Positions 35,971 through 42,853 of a stretch of 64,000 nucleotides of DNA are shown one piece after another. The stretch lies in IMG/VR virus record IMGVR_UViG_3300017971_000283, positions 1 to 64,000 of that record, one strand, 5' to 3'. Each line of letters opens with the position of its first letter. The stretch's first letter is position 1. This stretch comes from a virus. Made by a program: the position numbers and the translations under genes. The notes below the pieces were generated by a model. It saw only the letters and a program-made list of their open reading frames with translations. It searched no databases and had not been told where the DNA came from.

Positions 35971-36042
35971 TTAAGGCGTACAGGCTGAAATAAAGATAAA
36001 AAAAATCAAGATAAGAAAAATACTATAATAATTCCATTTCAT
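35971..36042 (-). CDS. 23-residue lipoprotein-like peptide
   Basis: AAAGGAGGTGATAATA precedes ATG 36042, an essentially ideal ribosome site. The peptide is a signal sequence (MKWNYYSIFLILIFFIFISA) ending in lipobox ISAC plus two residues, so the processed form would be a lipidated CTP tripeptide. It may act through its signal peptide, as colicin lysis peptides do, or be a remnant of a longer lipoprotein gene. Confidence 0.5.
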   Translation of the reverse strand: MKWNYYSIFLILIFFIFISACTP

Positions 36043-36097
36043 TATTATCACCTCCTTTGATTTTTTTATATAGTTTACTCTTAATAACTTTTAAGCA

Positions 36098-36310
36098 TTA
36101 CTCTCCTTTTTTAAGAATTACCATTGCAGAATATTCCTGAAATTTATCAGGAATAATCTCAACAATTCTTTTTATATCATTTGTATTTTTTTTCTGCTCT
36201 TTTTTTATATGACGCAACCAATAAAAAATATTAGTAAGAATTATCCCTGTTGAAACTATTGAGTTTAGGATAATAAAAATCATAATAAAAGTAATATTTG
36301 TATTACACAT
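36098..36310 (-). CDS. Single-pass membrane protein
   Basis: Residues 8-30 form a hydrophobic segment (FIMIFIILNSIVSTGIILTN), followed by a Lys-rich helix and an amphipathic tail. The 70-residue size and topology resemble small holins, antiholins or inner spanins. It sits next to the tiny lipoprotein gene, but no lysin gene is nearby, so the role stays open. Confidence 0.55.
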   Translation of the reverse strand: MCNTNITFIMIFIILNSIVSTGIILTNIFYWLRHIKKEQKKNTNDIKRIVEIIPDKFQEYSAMVILKKGE

Positions 36311-36339
36311 TATTTTTCCCTTATTTTAATTTATTGGGC

Positions 36340-36393
36340 TCGATTGAAAGGACTTCAACTTCCTGATTAACAGTCAGGCGTTATAACAATCGA
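36340..36393 (-). ncRNA. Compact tRNA-like element with an Asn (GUU) anticodon arm
   Basis: On the minus strand TCGATTG and CAATCGA form a perfect 7-bp acceptor-like stem closing 54 bases. Inside is a canonical anticodon arm: CCTGA/TCAGG stem with loop CTGTTAA, U33, anticodon GTT and A37. Only eight bases replace the D arm, and a 15-base segment could give just a 3-bp T-like stem. CCA is not encoded. A promoter of the extended -10 family lies about 12 bases upstream. It is not a standard tRNA. It could be a minimal tRNA, a mimic or a relic. Confidence 0.45.
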
Positions 36394-36410
36394 ACATCTT
36401 CTATAAACTT

Positions 36411-36438
36411 ACTATATCATAAAAATCAAAAAAAGGTT
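36411..36438 (-). promoter_or_regulatory. Extended -10 promoter, family member 3
   Basis: The minus strand reads TTGAACCTTTTTTTGATT followed by TTTATGATATAGT. The predicted start is just ahead of the tRNA-like element at 36393. Confidence 0.6.
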
Positions 36439-36524
36439 CAATTTAATTTTTTGATTTTCCATTTATCCCCATATCCCTTTCCCTTTAGAATTCCAAAACT
36501 CGATTCAGCTTCTTCTTTTGTCAT
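36438..36524 (-). CDS. 28-residue peptide
   Basis: ATG 36524 begins MTKEEAESSFGILKGKGYGD and ends at TGA within the promoter motif. It starts 3 bases after the preceding zinc gene. The ribosome site is weak, so this is a tentative gene. Confidence 0.35.
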   Translation of the reverse strand: MTKEEAESSFGILKGKGYGDKWKIKKLN

Positions 36525-36526
36525 GA

Positions 36527-36640
36527 TTATACATGATTCTTTTCACAAATCAGACAAACTGTCTTTTTATTAATTATTTTTGTTGATTCTATATCACCTT
36601 TCCATCCACATTTTCTTTTTCTAAAGCATTGCATATCCAT
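36527..36640 (-). CDS. 37-residue zinc protein (CGWxGD type)
   Basis: GGAGACAGAT precedes ATG 36640. The product has CFRKRKCGWKGD and a CLIC pair near the end, a four-Cys zinc site. It is related to the broken gene at 34668-34876. Confidence 0.55.
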   Translation of the reverse strand: MDMQCFRKRKCGWKGDIESTKIINKKTVCLICEKNHV

Positions 36641-36654
36641 ATCTGTCTCCTTAA

Positions 36655-36933
36655 TTATGTTTCTTTCTTTTTACTCCCTTCTTTCTCAAGAAATATAAAA
36701 TATAAAAAAACTTTATAATCAATATTCAATTCCTTCCCTAATTTTTTTGCTATTCTTAAATTGGCCTGTTCTTCCGACTCTCTAGCTGTCAATGGAACAT
36801 TACATTTTTTCATTTTCTCTTCCTTGTTTTCCTCTTGACAAATCAATATCGCCCGTGAGGGTGTTCCCATTTGCCTGAAATCACCTTCTTCGGTTTTCCT
36901 GGTACTGTAAATTCGTATTTCATATCTTTTCAA
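36655..36933 (-). CDS. 92-residue protein of unknown function
   Basis: The product (MKRYEIRIYSTRKTEEGDFR) has a strand-rich start and a charged helical end, with a Lys-rich tail. It overlaps the preceding gene by 14 bases. No family recognised. Confidence 0.5.
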   Translation of the reverse strand: MKRYEIRIYSTRKTEEGDFRQMGTPSRAILICQEENKEEKMKKCNVPLTARESEEQANLRIAKKLGKELNIDYKVFLYFIFLEKEGSKKKET

Positions 36934-37237
36934 GCCGTTCGACTAACATATGTATTATCTTATGAGTTAGGGCTTCATCATAACTGCCATCAATTGTGAA
37001 TTCATCAGTTTTTCTAAACTTGTTTGATGAGTTTGAAAGATAGTATTTCGCTCTTTGAATAAGGTATTCGTTTGACCATAAAGTCATGAGTAAGTTACTT
37101 TCATAGCTATTGCACCTTTTTGGAACATTCCTTTCCGAAATTGTAACTTTTTTATTATACAGATCGATAAATTCTTGCCTACAATTGGACAAAAATTTTT
37201 TCTTCCTTTTATTACTCCATCGCTTTAAAATTCCCAT
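36920..37237 (-). CDS. 105-residue basic protein with a decayed paralogue
   Basis: The product starts MGILKRWSNKRKKKFLSNC and ends THKIIHMLVERLEKI, predicted helical throughout. Pieces of a related sequence are found in broken form at 38653-38777, which supports this being a real, once-duplicated gene. Function unknown. Confidence 0.6.
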   Translation of the reverse strand: MGILKRWSNKRKKKFLSNCRQEFIDLYNKKVTISERNVPKRCNSYESNLLMTLWSNEYLIQRAKYYLSNSSNKFRKTDEFTIDGSYDEALTHKIIHMLVERLEKI

Positions 37238-37294
37238 TCTGACTCCTATTTACTTATCATTCCAGTTTCACGCCATGGTGTACCGGATCTTCAT

Positions 37295-37642
37295 TCAAGA
37301 TACCTTCCTCCTGTGTTCTTTTGGAGTTCCTGGACTATTTTCCCAATCTTTGGAGCATCCAGATAAAAAAGATACGGCCATTACAATTATCAAACATATT
37401 ACTATTTTTTTCATATTACCCCTATTTTCAAGGTATGCACCTTTTTTGATTTTACTTGGCTGATCGGAGCAAAACGGGCACAAATGTTTATAATCAAACA
37501 TTGTCCATCCTTTATGATGGATGGAATTCAACAAGGCATTTGCACGTTCTATACGACCTGATTTCATCCAATCTTCATAAACCTTTTTATATCTTATTTT
37601 GGATAAAAGATCACCTTGCCTTTCTCCTATATTTTCTTCCAT
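37295..37642 (-). CDS. Protein with an internal lipoprotein start
   Basis: The 115-codon frame starts at ATG 37642 behind GAGGAAATAGGAA. Residues 1-76 are soluble, with CPFC at 55-58. At residue 77 (ATG 37414, with AGGGGT upstream) a complete lipoprotein signal begins: MKKIVICLIIVMAVSFLSGC. Translation from the inner ATG would give a 39-residue lipoprotein; from the outer ATG, a fusion with an internal hydrophobic segment. Two genes joined by loss of a stop, or a dual-start gene, are both possible. Confidence 0.55.
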   Translation of the reverse strand: MEENIGERQGDLLSKIRYKKVYEDWMKSGRIERANALLNSIHHKGWTMFDYKHLCPFCSDQPSKIKKGAYLENRGNMKKIVICLIIVMAVSFLSGCSKDWENSPGTPKEHRRKVS

Positions 37643-37718
37643 TTCCTATTTCCTCTTGACAAATCCGTAAAAATAGAATATCTGATTCATCAGATATTTC
37701 AAAACGCCTTCCATATAG

Positions 37719-37745
37719 ATACTATCATAAAAATGAAAAAGGGGA
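37719..37745 (-). promoter_or_regulatory. Extended -10 promoter, family member 4
   Basis: The minus strand reads CCCCTTTTTCATTTTTATG and then ATAGTAT. The leader downstream has a strong hairpin ATATCTGA/TCAGATAT. Confidence 0.55.
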
Positions 37746-37772
37746 TTTCTTATTTCATACAGATAGCCAGAA

Positions 37773-38339
37773 CTATGATTCTTCATCAACTTTAATAACT
37801 TTTTTTGATTCTTCTATTTTATTAATAACCGGCTCTGCTATTAATTTTTCCCATTCTTCAACAGATAATCTTCCCGGTACAACTAAAGTGCCTTGTGTCC
37901 TGATATCGCCTTCAATATTTATATTTGTTTTGCTTTTGCATTCTTCAGGAAACTTATTTTCCATTATCCAAATGTTAGCTTTTAAATCAGATACCAATGT
38001 TCTTTTAATTGTTGATTTCAACCTTCCTTTTTTATCATATCTTTCTTCAACAACAACTCTACCACCTTTTCCAATCAATCTAATATTATCTAATGTACTG
38101 ATTAATAGAGATGACTTTGCCGCTTCCATCTTCTCTAAAAGTTTTCTATACGGACCATACTTTTGTTTTTTCCCAAGTTGCTTCCATTTATATAGTGTAT
38201 GTTCGCTTACACCTGCAAATTTAGCAGACTCCTTATCAGATATGCCTCTTGCCTTTGCCTGACATATCCTATCTATTACTTCAGTTGTTAGTTTTAAATC
38301 TGCACCTTTAATAAAATCAAGTTGTTTGAATTTTCCCAT
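37773..38339 (-). CDS. terS: Terminase small subunit candidate
   Basis: The 188-residue product begins with a helix-turn-helix of the small-terminase kind (AKARGISDKESAKFAGVSEH, then TLYKWKQLGKK). A helical oligomerisation region follows, then DLKANIWIMENKFPEECKSK and a C-terminal tail. This matches phage TerS proteins that recognise the packaging site. It is 13 kb from terL, whereas the two usually adjoin. A different DNA-binding role cannot be excluded. Confidence 0.65.
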   Translation of the reverse strand: MGKFKQLDFIKGADLKLTTEVIDRICQAKARGISDKESAKFAGVSEHTLYKWKQLGKKQKYGPYRKLLEKMEAAKSSLLISTLDNIRLIGKGGRVVVEERYDKKGRLKSTIKRTLVSDLKANIWIMENKFPEECKSKTNINIEGDIRTQGTLVVPGRLSVEEWEKLIAEPVINKIEESKKVIKVDEES

Positions 38340-38479
38340 AATACTTTCCTTTTTTTATATAATATTTTTTTTATAACTAATTTTTATTATTACATAAAAA
38401 AGGGAATAATGTCAATATACATTAAGAATAAAATAAAAATAATATTTAATTAATTTAAGTAAAAATTTAAATATTGTCT

Positions 38480-38653
38480 TTAATATACATCTAACTTGAT
38501 GATTTCTTCATTATAGTTTTCCTGTTTTAATATTTTCTTTTTAATAGGAATTTTAATAGGAAGTTGCTTGCCAAAAAAATCTATATAGACATTACTTATT
38601 TCAAAAATTACTGGTTTATATTTTAAGTATTTTTTCTTTATAATAAACTTCAT
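38480..38653 (-). CDS. 57-residue basic protein
   Basis: AAGGAGAAAAAATA precedes ATG 38653. The product (MKFIIKKKYLKYKPVIFEIS) is strand-rich and basic. It begins where the decayed paralogue ends. No family recognised; about 140 bases of AT-rich DNA without a gene follow it up to the small terminase. Confidence 0.5.
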   Translation of the reverse strand: MKFIIKKKYLKYKPVIFEISNVYIDFFGKQLPIKIPIKKKILKQENYNEEIIKLDVY

Positions 38654-38777
38654 TATTTTTTCTCCTTAACCTCTAATAATTTCTCAAATCTTTCAAGAAG
38701 CATATGAATCGATGAATTCTTGCCTACAATGTTCAAAAAAATCTTTTTTCCTTCTTTTCTTTTATTCCCTTAAACAT
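38653..38777 (-). pseudogene. Decayed copy of the 36920-37237 gene
   Basis: ATG 38777 opens MFKGIKEKKEKR. One frame over, DFFEHCRQEFIDS matches the FLSNCRQEFIDL segment of the intact gene, and a third frame gives SIHMLLERFEKLLEVKE, matching its C-terminal IIHMLVERLEKI. The central part of about 60 residues is missing. This is a duplicated gene reduced by deletion and frameshift. Confidence 0.65.
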
Positions 38778-38811
38778 TTTTACTTTCCTTTTTTAAATTA
38801 TTCTTAAGGTT

Positions 38812-38904
38812 CTAAGGGTATATCATACCTTGGCCTATGGTGGGTGTCTCACCACAAGCCAACAATAGAATTGCTGATATGAATATTAATATTATTTTTT
38901 TCAT
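38812..38904 (-). CDS. 30-residue lipoprotein
   Basis: ATG 38904 starts a signal peptide (MKKIILIFISAILLLACGE) with lipobox LLAC. The mature peptide is only 14 residues. The ribosome site is weak (GGGGAAAA). It resembles the other small lipoproteins of this phage. Confidence 0.5.
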   Translation of the reverse strand: MKKIILIFISAILLLACGETPTIGQGMIYP

Positions 38905-38947
38905 TTTTCCCCTTTACAAGTATCACTTCCAGTTTCATATTTAAAAC

Positions 38948-39375
38948 CTATTGAATTTTGTTTATCCCTAAAGCTGATTCTGTTCCCTTCCATTGAATAC
39001 TACTTATAACTTCAAACCGACCGGGACAATCATTCGGACATGATCCAATACCATTTAAACTTACTGTAAAATATGAACAATAAAAGCATTTTAAAATATC
39101 AACTTTAATAATAACTTTTTTTATAATATTTCCTTTTAATTTACTTAAATTTAGTAAGTCCATTTCAGGTGAAGGTAATTCAACAAGAAATCGTTTATTA
39201 CAAATCCTACATACAAAAGCGGCAATACAACATTCAAATGGCTGATTACAAATTTGGTACTTTTCTATTTCATTTTATATAACTGTATCATGTTTTTTAT
39301 CTGAAAACCCATTACAAAACGGACAAGGGCATCCATTAAAATTTCTATATTATCAAAATAAAATTCATCAGTCAT
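38948..39375 (-). pseudogene. Broken multi-zinc-ribbon gene
   Basis: ATG 39375 (GGGAG upstream) opens MTDEFYFDNIEI. One base back the frame reads NFNGCPCPFCNGFSDKKHD, meets an in-frame TAA, and continues as YQICNQPFECCIAAFVCRIC, then LVELPSPEMDLLNLSKLKG, KCFYCSYFTV and CPNDCPG to the stop at 38948. Three zinc-ribbon segments in order argue for one ancestral gene with a frameshift and a nonsense codon. The last 71 residues could still be made from ATG 39163. Confidence 0.55.
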
Positions 39376-39459
39376 ATCAACTCCCTTTTTTATCATATAC
39401 TAAACCAATTAACTAAAATGTAAGAGAAAAAAATACCATATGAAAGATAAATTATAGAC

Positions 39460-39720
39460 TCATATAAAAACTCTATTATTTTCATTTCTCTTTTCCTTTT
39501 TAAGTTTTAGTTTATTAATTAAATAACTTGAATATATAATCAAATAGTCATCAGCAACCCCATTATCAATAGCATTATAAAGATTTGATTTTATTTCAAA
39601 AATCTCCAACCTTATTGAAATTGATTCAAGATTATCTTTATAAGAACCTATAATCTTTGATTTTTCAAAAAGATAATTATGAATTTGATTTATCCATTCT
39701 TGCTTTGTATTTGCGTTCAT
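39460..39720 (-). CDS. 86-residue helical protein
   Basis: The product (MNANTKQEWINQIHNYLFEK) is predicted helical, with a coiled-coil-like centre and a Lys/Glu-rich end. No family recognised. Normal gene spacing to the neighbours. Confidence 0.5.
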   Translation of the reverse strand: MNANTKQEWINQIHNYLFEKSKIIGSYKDNLESISIRLEIFEIKSNLYNAIDNGVADDYLIIYSSYLINKLKLKKEKRNENNRVFI

Positions 39721-39730
39721 AAATCCTACC

Positions 39731-39847
39731 TTAACTTGTTTTATCTACTTCACTTTTACGATATACAGCAGAAACAACATCTATATTAAAATCACGAACC
39801 ATATGACATGATTTTATTATAATTACATAAATATAATCATATTTCAT
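39731..39847 (-). CDS. 38-residue peptide
   Basis: ATG 39847 overlaps the stop of the upstream zinc gene (ATGA). The peptide starts MKYDYIYVIIIKSCHMVRDF. The overlap style matches genuine gene pairs in this phage; no function can be suggested. Confidence 0.4.
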   Translation of the reverse strand: MKYDYIYVIIIKSCHMVRDFNIDVVSAVYRKSEVDKTS

Positions 39848-40005
39848 TTCATTTTAATAAACTTATCAATTTCAATAACATTATTTAAATTTTTCTTTAC
39901 TGTAAAGAATTTTTGACAAGTAAAACATTCAAAAAGTATTTGAATGTCAGTAATAAGTTTTCCTGTAAAATTGATATTTTTGCAATGTGGGCATTTTACA
40001 TCCAT
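39844..40005 (-). CDS. 53-residue zinc-ribbon protein
   Basis: Two CxxC pairs (CPHC at 5-8, CFTC at 27-30) bracket a short strand region. The ATG overlaps the previous TAA. Such ribbons bind nucleic acid or protein partners. Confidence 0.6.
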   Translation of the reverse strand: MDVKCPHCKNINFTGKLITDIQILFECFTCQKFFTVKKNLNNVIEIDKFIKMK

Positions 40006-40154
40006 TATTTTTCATCCCCTTTCATTACTCGATCAGTATATTCTCTCATTTTCTTATATGCAAGGCAATTAGGACATAAGATAACCCCATTATATAAAGT
40101 ACCATTCTTCCTGGGAATTTCCATTGTACATCCAGAACATTTAGTTTTATTCAT
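40005..40154 (-). CDS. 49-residue zinc-ribbon protein
   Basis: GGAGAAGATA precedes ATG 40154. The product has KCSGCTMEIPRKNG and LCPNCLAYKK, a four-Cys ribbon with a basic helical tail. It is co-translated with the next zinc-ribbon gene. Confidence 0.6.
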   Translation of the reverse strand: MNKTKCSGCTMEIPRKNGTLYNGVILCPNCLAYKKMREYTDRVMKGDEK

Positions 40155-40381
40155 TATCTTCTCCTTTGTAAATTACGTTTTTGTTCAAGATATCTTTTAT
40201 AGTCATCTTTTTTTTGTTCTTTTGTTCTTGTATCCAGATACCCTGTAATTGGGCTTTGGCCTGTATCATCCCAACAAAAAACTTGATTAGGTTGAGGAAC
40301 AGACTCATACATTGGTTTAGGCTCAATATCTTCAGGATAAATTACATTGTGATACTTCCTCATTATTTTTTTATATGACAT
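40154..40381 (-). CDS. 75-residue Pro-rich basic protein
   Basis: The product begins MSYKKIMRKYHNVIYPEDIE, has a Pro/Gln segment (YESVPQPNQVFCWDDTGQSP) and ends in a basic helix (RYLEQKRNLQRRR). It overlaps the next start. No family recognised. Confidence 0.5.
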   Translation of the reverse strand: MSYKKIMRKYHNVIYPEDIEPKPMYESVPQPNQVFCWDDTGQSPITGYLDTRTKEQKKDDYKRYLEQKRNLQRRR

Positions 40382-40567
40382 ATTCCCCCCTTAATAAAAG
40401 GTGATTTGATAAAAGAATTTTCATCATCACCTTTTATTCTTTCAAAAAATGAGTCTATTTGAGATTCAGATATTACAAAATCAATATCTTTATATTTCTT
40501 ACATCCAAAATGAACCTGTTTTTATCCCTCTTTTTTACAAAATCAAGTAAAAGTTTTTTAATATCAT
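40364..40567 (-). pseudogene. Frameshifted small gene
   Basis: AAAGGAGATATAATATAA precedes ATG 40567, but coding sequence lies one base back: NDIKKLLLDFVKKRDKN, then, after a further one-base step at GATAAAAACAGG, VHFGCKKYKDIDFVISE and DSFFERIKGDDENSFIKS to TAA 40364. Two single-base losses relative to one continuous gene explain it. Confidence 0.5.
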
Positions 40568-40583
40568 TTATATTATATCTCCT

Positions 40584-40757
40584 TTATTTAGTAAAACATT
40601 TTCTACAATAAATACTTTTTCCAACTCTTTGAAACCCTTTTTCTCTTGAAAATTTCTTTAATTCACTTTTTTTCTTTATATAAAAAGAGGCTTTGTTTTC
40701 ACAATCTTCAGTATCACATTCAAGTTCAATATAAATTACATTTTCTTGCTTAATCAT
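40584..40757 (-). CDS. 57-residue protein with two Cys pairs
   Basis: The product has ECDTEDCENK near 13 and YCRKCFTK at the end, a possible zinc site, with a basic centre. GGAGAATGAA precedes ATG 40757. No family recognised. Confidence 0.55.
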   Translation of the reverse strand: MIKQENVIYIELECDTEDCENKASFYIKKKSELKKFSREKGFQRVGKSIYCRKCFTK

Positions 40758-40758
40758 T

Positions 40759-41073
40759 TCATTCTCCTTTATGAATTTTCTTAAAATATAAAAATTTTTC
40801 GCCAGATGGTTTAGAAAATTCCAATTCCTTCCCTTTGAATTTTTTATTAAAATTCTTTGCCCAATTAATTGCTTCTTGTCTTGTTTTGAACTCTGTCTCT
40901 ATAGACATTCCTGTTGGCACATGTGTTACTGTAAAAAACTTTTTATTATGAAGAGTTTTATGAACAGCCAAATATTTTCCGATTTTAATCGCATAAATAC
41001 TTATTTTTTTATGTAATGGATAAAGATCCAATTCAACTTTTTCTTTTTTCGGAGTTATATTTTCAAGTTTCAT
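40759..41073 (-). CDS. 104-residue protein of unknown function
   Basis: The start ATG 41073 follows GGAAAG at good spacing; an ATG five codons upstream is an alternative. The product is basic, with HVPTGMSIETEFKTRQEAIN near the middle and a helical WAKNFNKKFKG segment. No family recognised. Confidence 0.55.
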   Translation of the reverse strand: MKLENITPKKEKVELDLYPLHKKISIYAIKIGKYLAVHKTLHNKKFFTVTHVPTGMSIETEFKTRQEAINWAKNFNKKFKGKELEFSKPSGEKFLYFKKIHKGE

Positions 41074-41116
41074 GATCAATCTTTCCATTCCATTAGTTTA
41101 TATTCCACTGTGGGCA

Positions 41117-41338
41117 TTACATCCTCAATTCTTCAGGAAATTTACCTTCAAGCCTGATACGCTGCACAATTTTCCAACACACAATGGCTTGTTCTGGACT
41201 TACCGAAACATCGTCAGGGAACAAATTATTTTCTTTAAAAGAGTACAATGCTTCACTTAAGTGGTCCATCTTGCTTTCAACCGGATCATGCATTTTAATC
41301 CACTCCATAAGATATTCTTTTAATCTACTCTGATCCAT
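41117..41338 (-). CDS. 73-residue protein of unknown function
   Basis: ATG 41338 has GGAGAGATATT upstream. The product begins MDQSRLKEYLMEWIKMHDPV and is predicted helical. About 165 bases without a recognisable gene separate it from the next gene upstream (dcd). Confidence 0.55.
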   Translation of the reverse strand: MDQSRLKEYLMEWIKMHDPVESKMDHLSEALYSFKENNLFPDDVSVSPEQAIVCWKIVQRIRLEGKFPEELRM

Positions 41339-41502
41339 AATATCTCTCCAATATTTTAACATTGTCATTTTTTTTCATAGTCTTTCTCCTATCCTCTCTT
41401 AATGCCATTCAAATAAATAGCTAATGAAAAAAACCATCAATACCAAATATTATTCGTTTAAAAGATTCATCTTTAACAATAAAAAATTTATATAATATCA
41501 TT

Positions 41503-42018
41503 TCAAAAATCCTTATACATTAAACTCGGTTGAATACCCTTATTATTCTGGTATTTATTACTTTGGTACTTATCACATTTACCTTCAATTGTATGATAAT
41601 AAATTTGACAAATTTCAATTCCCGGATAAATTCGAACAGGTTCTATACAAAATAATTCTAAAGTCCAGAATCCTTGAAACCCCATATCGCCAAATCCAGC
41701 CGTAATGTGAATAAAAAGACCAAGCCTCCCAATAGATGATCTTCCTTCGATCATAGGAACTAAATTGAATGTCTCTGTATATTCAACAGTTCTTCCCAAA
41801 TATAATTTATGAGGACTTAAAATCAAACCATCTTTTGGAATTGTTATTTTTTGAAATTGGTTTTTTATCTTTATATCAAGATGGGGATTTGTATAAAATA
41901 ATAACTCATTATGAAGCGATAAATTATAACTATTTGGATTGATTTTTCTTTCATCGAATGGATTTATTATTATATCAGAAAGCAGTCTTTCTTTTATTTC
42001 ATTACCCGATAAAATCAT
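41503..42018 (-). CDS. dcd: dCTP deaminase
   Basis: The 171-residue enzyme has the dCTP deaminase/dUTPase trimer signatures: SYNLSLH near 32, the substrate motif EGRSSIGRLGLFIH near 90, TAGFGDMGFQG near 107 and GFWTLELF with the catalytic-position Glu. It converts dCTP to dUTP (some relatives directly to dUMP), feeding the phage ThyX. Start ATG overlaps a second in-frame ATG. Confidence 0.9.
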   Translation of the reverse strand: MILSGNEIKERLLSDIIINPFDERKINPNSYNLSLHNELLFYTNPHLDIKIKNQFQKITIPKDGLILSPHKLYLGRTVEYTETFNLVPMIEGRSSIGRLGLFIHITAGFGDMGFQGFWTLELFCIEPVRIYPGIEICQIYYHTIEGKCDKYQSNKYQNNKGIQPSLMYKDF

Positions 42019-42023
42019 TATTC

Positions 42024-42365
42024 TTATCCCTTTAATTTATCTATTATTTCCTTTTCCTTTTCAGTTGCCATTTTTAAAACTTGATCAAAAATTTTCTTAT
42101 GTGATATCATTTTTTGTAATTGAGATCTTACTCCAAATTGCTTATGATAATCAATTAGGCTTAAAAATATTCGAGCAAAAAAGATTGATTCTAATTTTTT
42201 CAAATTACTTGTTTCAATACTTTTTTTAATCCTGTAATCAAGTCTATCAATATTTATTCTATCTTTATTCTCATTCCAATATTTTTTGTTATATTCTCTT
42301 ATTTCTTTTTTTTTCTTATCACGATATTTCTTTTTTCTTTGCTTTGTCCTTTCATCATTATTCAT
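42024..42365 (-). CDS. 113-residue Lys-rich protein
   Basis: The N-terminal third (RKKKYRDKKKKEIREYNKKY) resembles the basic lead-in of phage HNH endonucleases, but no HNH Cys/His core follows; the rest is helical. It may bind nucleic acid or be a trimmed relative of such genes. Confidence 0.5.
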   Translation of the reverse strand: MNNDERTKQRKKKYRDKKKKEIREYNKKYWNENKDRINIDRLDYRIKKSIETSNLKKLESIFFARIFLSLIDYHKQFGVRSQLQKMISHKKIFDQVLKMATEKEKEIIDKLKG

Positions 42366-42552
42366 CCTTCTTACCCCACAACAGGATCTTTTGTTTACAA
42401 TTTTTACAAAACTTTATTCCCGGTACAATGAAAACTTTATTTATTTGATTGCATTCAGGACAATAAAAAGATTTTCTTTCCTTATTGATTCCAAAATGTA
42501 TTCTTGGTTTATTTGAATTATCGATATTTTTTTTAACCTTTTTAAGTTTCAA
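42358..42552 (-). CDS. Zinc-ribbon protein (TTG start)
   Basis: The frame reaches 42597, but AAAGGAG lies just before TTG 42552, which avoids overlap with the preceding gene. The 64-residue product has YCPECNQINK and FCKNCKQK, a four-Cys zinc ribbon like those of transcription or replication factors. Confidence 0.55.
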   Translation of the reverse strand: MKLKKVKKNIDNSNKPRIHFGINKERKSFYCPECNQINKVFIVPGIKFCKNCKQKILLWGKKDE

Positions 42553-42553
42553 T

Positions 42554-42805
42554 TTAACTCCTTTTTTGTATACTAATTTTAAGAGTAGAAATATCATAAC
42601 CTCTATTTTTTAATTCTTCAAGAAAACTCCCATGAATATAATCAGTACTTTTCTTATTATTTAAAAACCAATGGAATAAATGCACATCTTGTGATTGAAA
42701 ATCCTTGCCATAAAAATAACAAATATTAATTTCACCATTAATATTGCCATATTGTATTTTAATTTCGTTATCATTAGCTTTTGGCTTTCTCCAACGCTTT
42801 TTCAC
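42554..42805 (-). CDS. 83-residue protein of unknown function
   Basis: The product begins MKKRWRKPKANDNEIKIQYG and is strand-rich, with FYGKDFQSQDVHLFHWFLNN in the middle. Its start follows the palindrome downstream of the HU gene. No family recognised. Confidence 0.5.
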   Translation of the reverse strand: MKKRWRKPKANDNEIKIQYGNINGEINICYFYGKDFQSQDVHLFHWFLNNKKSTDYIHGSFLEELKNRGYDISTLKISIQKRS

Positions 42806-42815
42806 ATTTTCTCCA

Positions 42816-42847
42816 ATAGCCCGGTAGCTATATAGCTACCGGGCTAT
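42816..42847. repeat. 32-bp perfect palindrome between HU gene and next gene
   Basis: The sequence ATAGCCCGGTAGCTAT is followed by its exact complement. It could fold as a hairpin with a minimal loop or bind a dimer. No U tract follows on either strand. The GCCGGTAGCTAT core is partly echoed by the hairpin at 50.2 kb. Confidence 0.7.
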
Positions 42848-42853
42848 AAAAAT

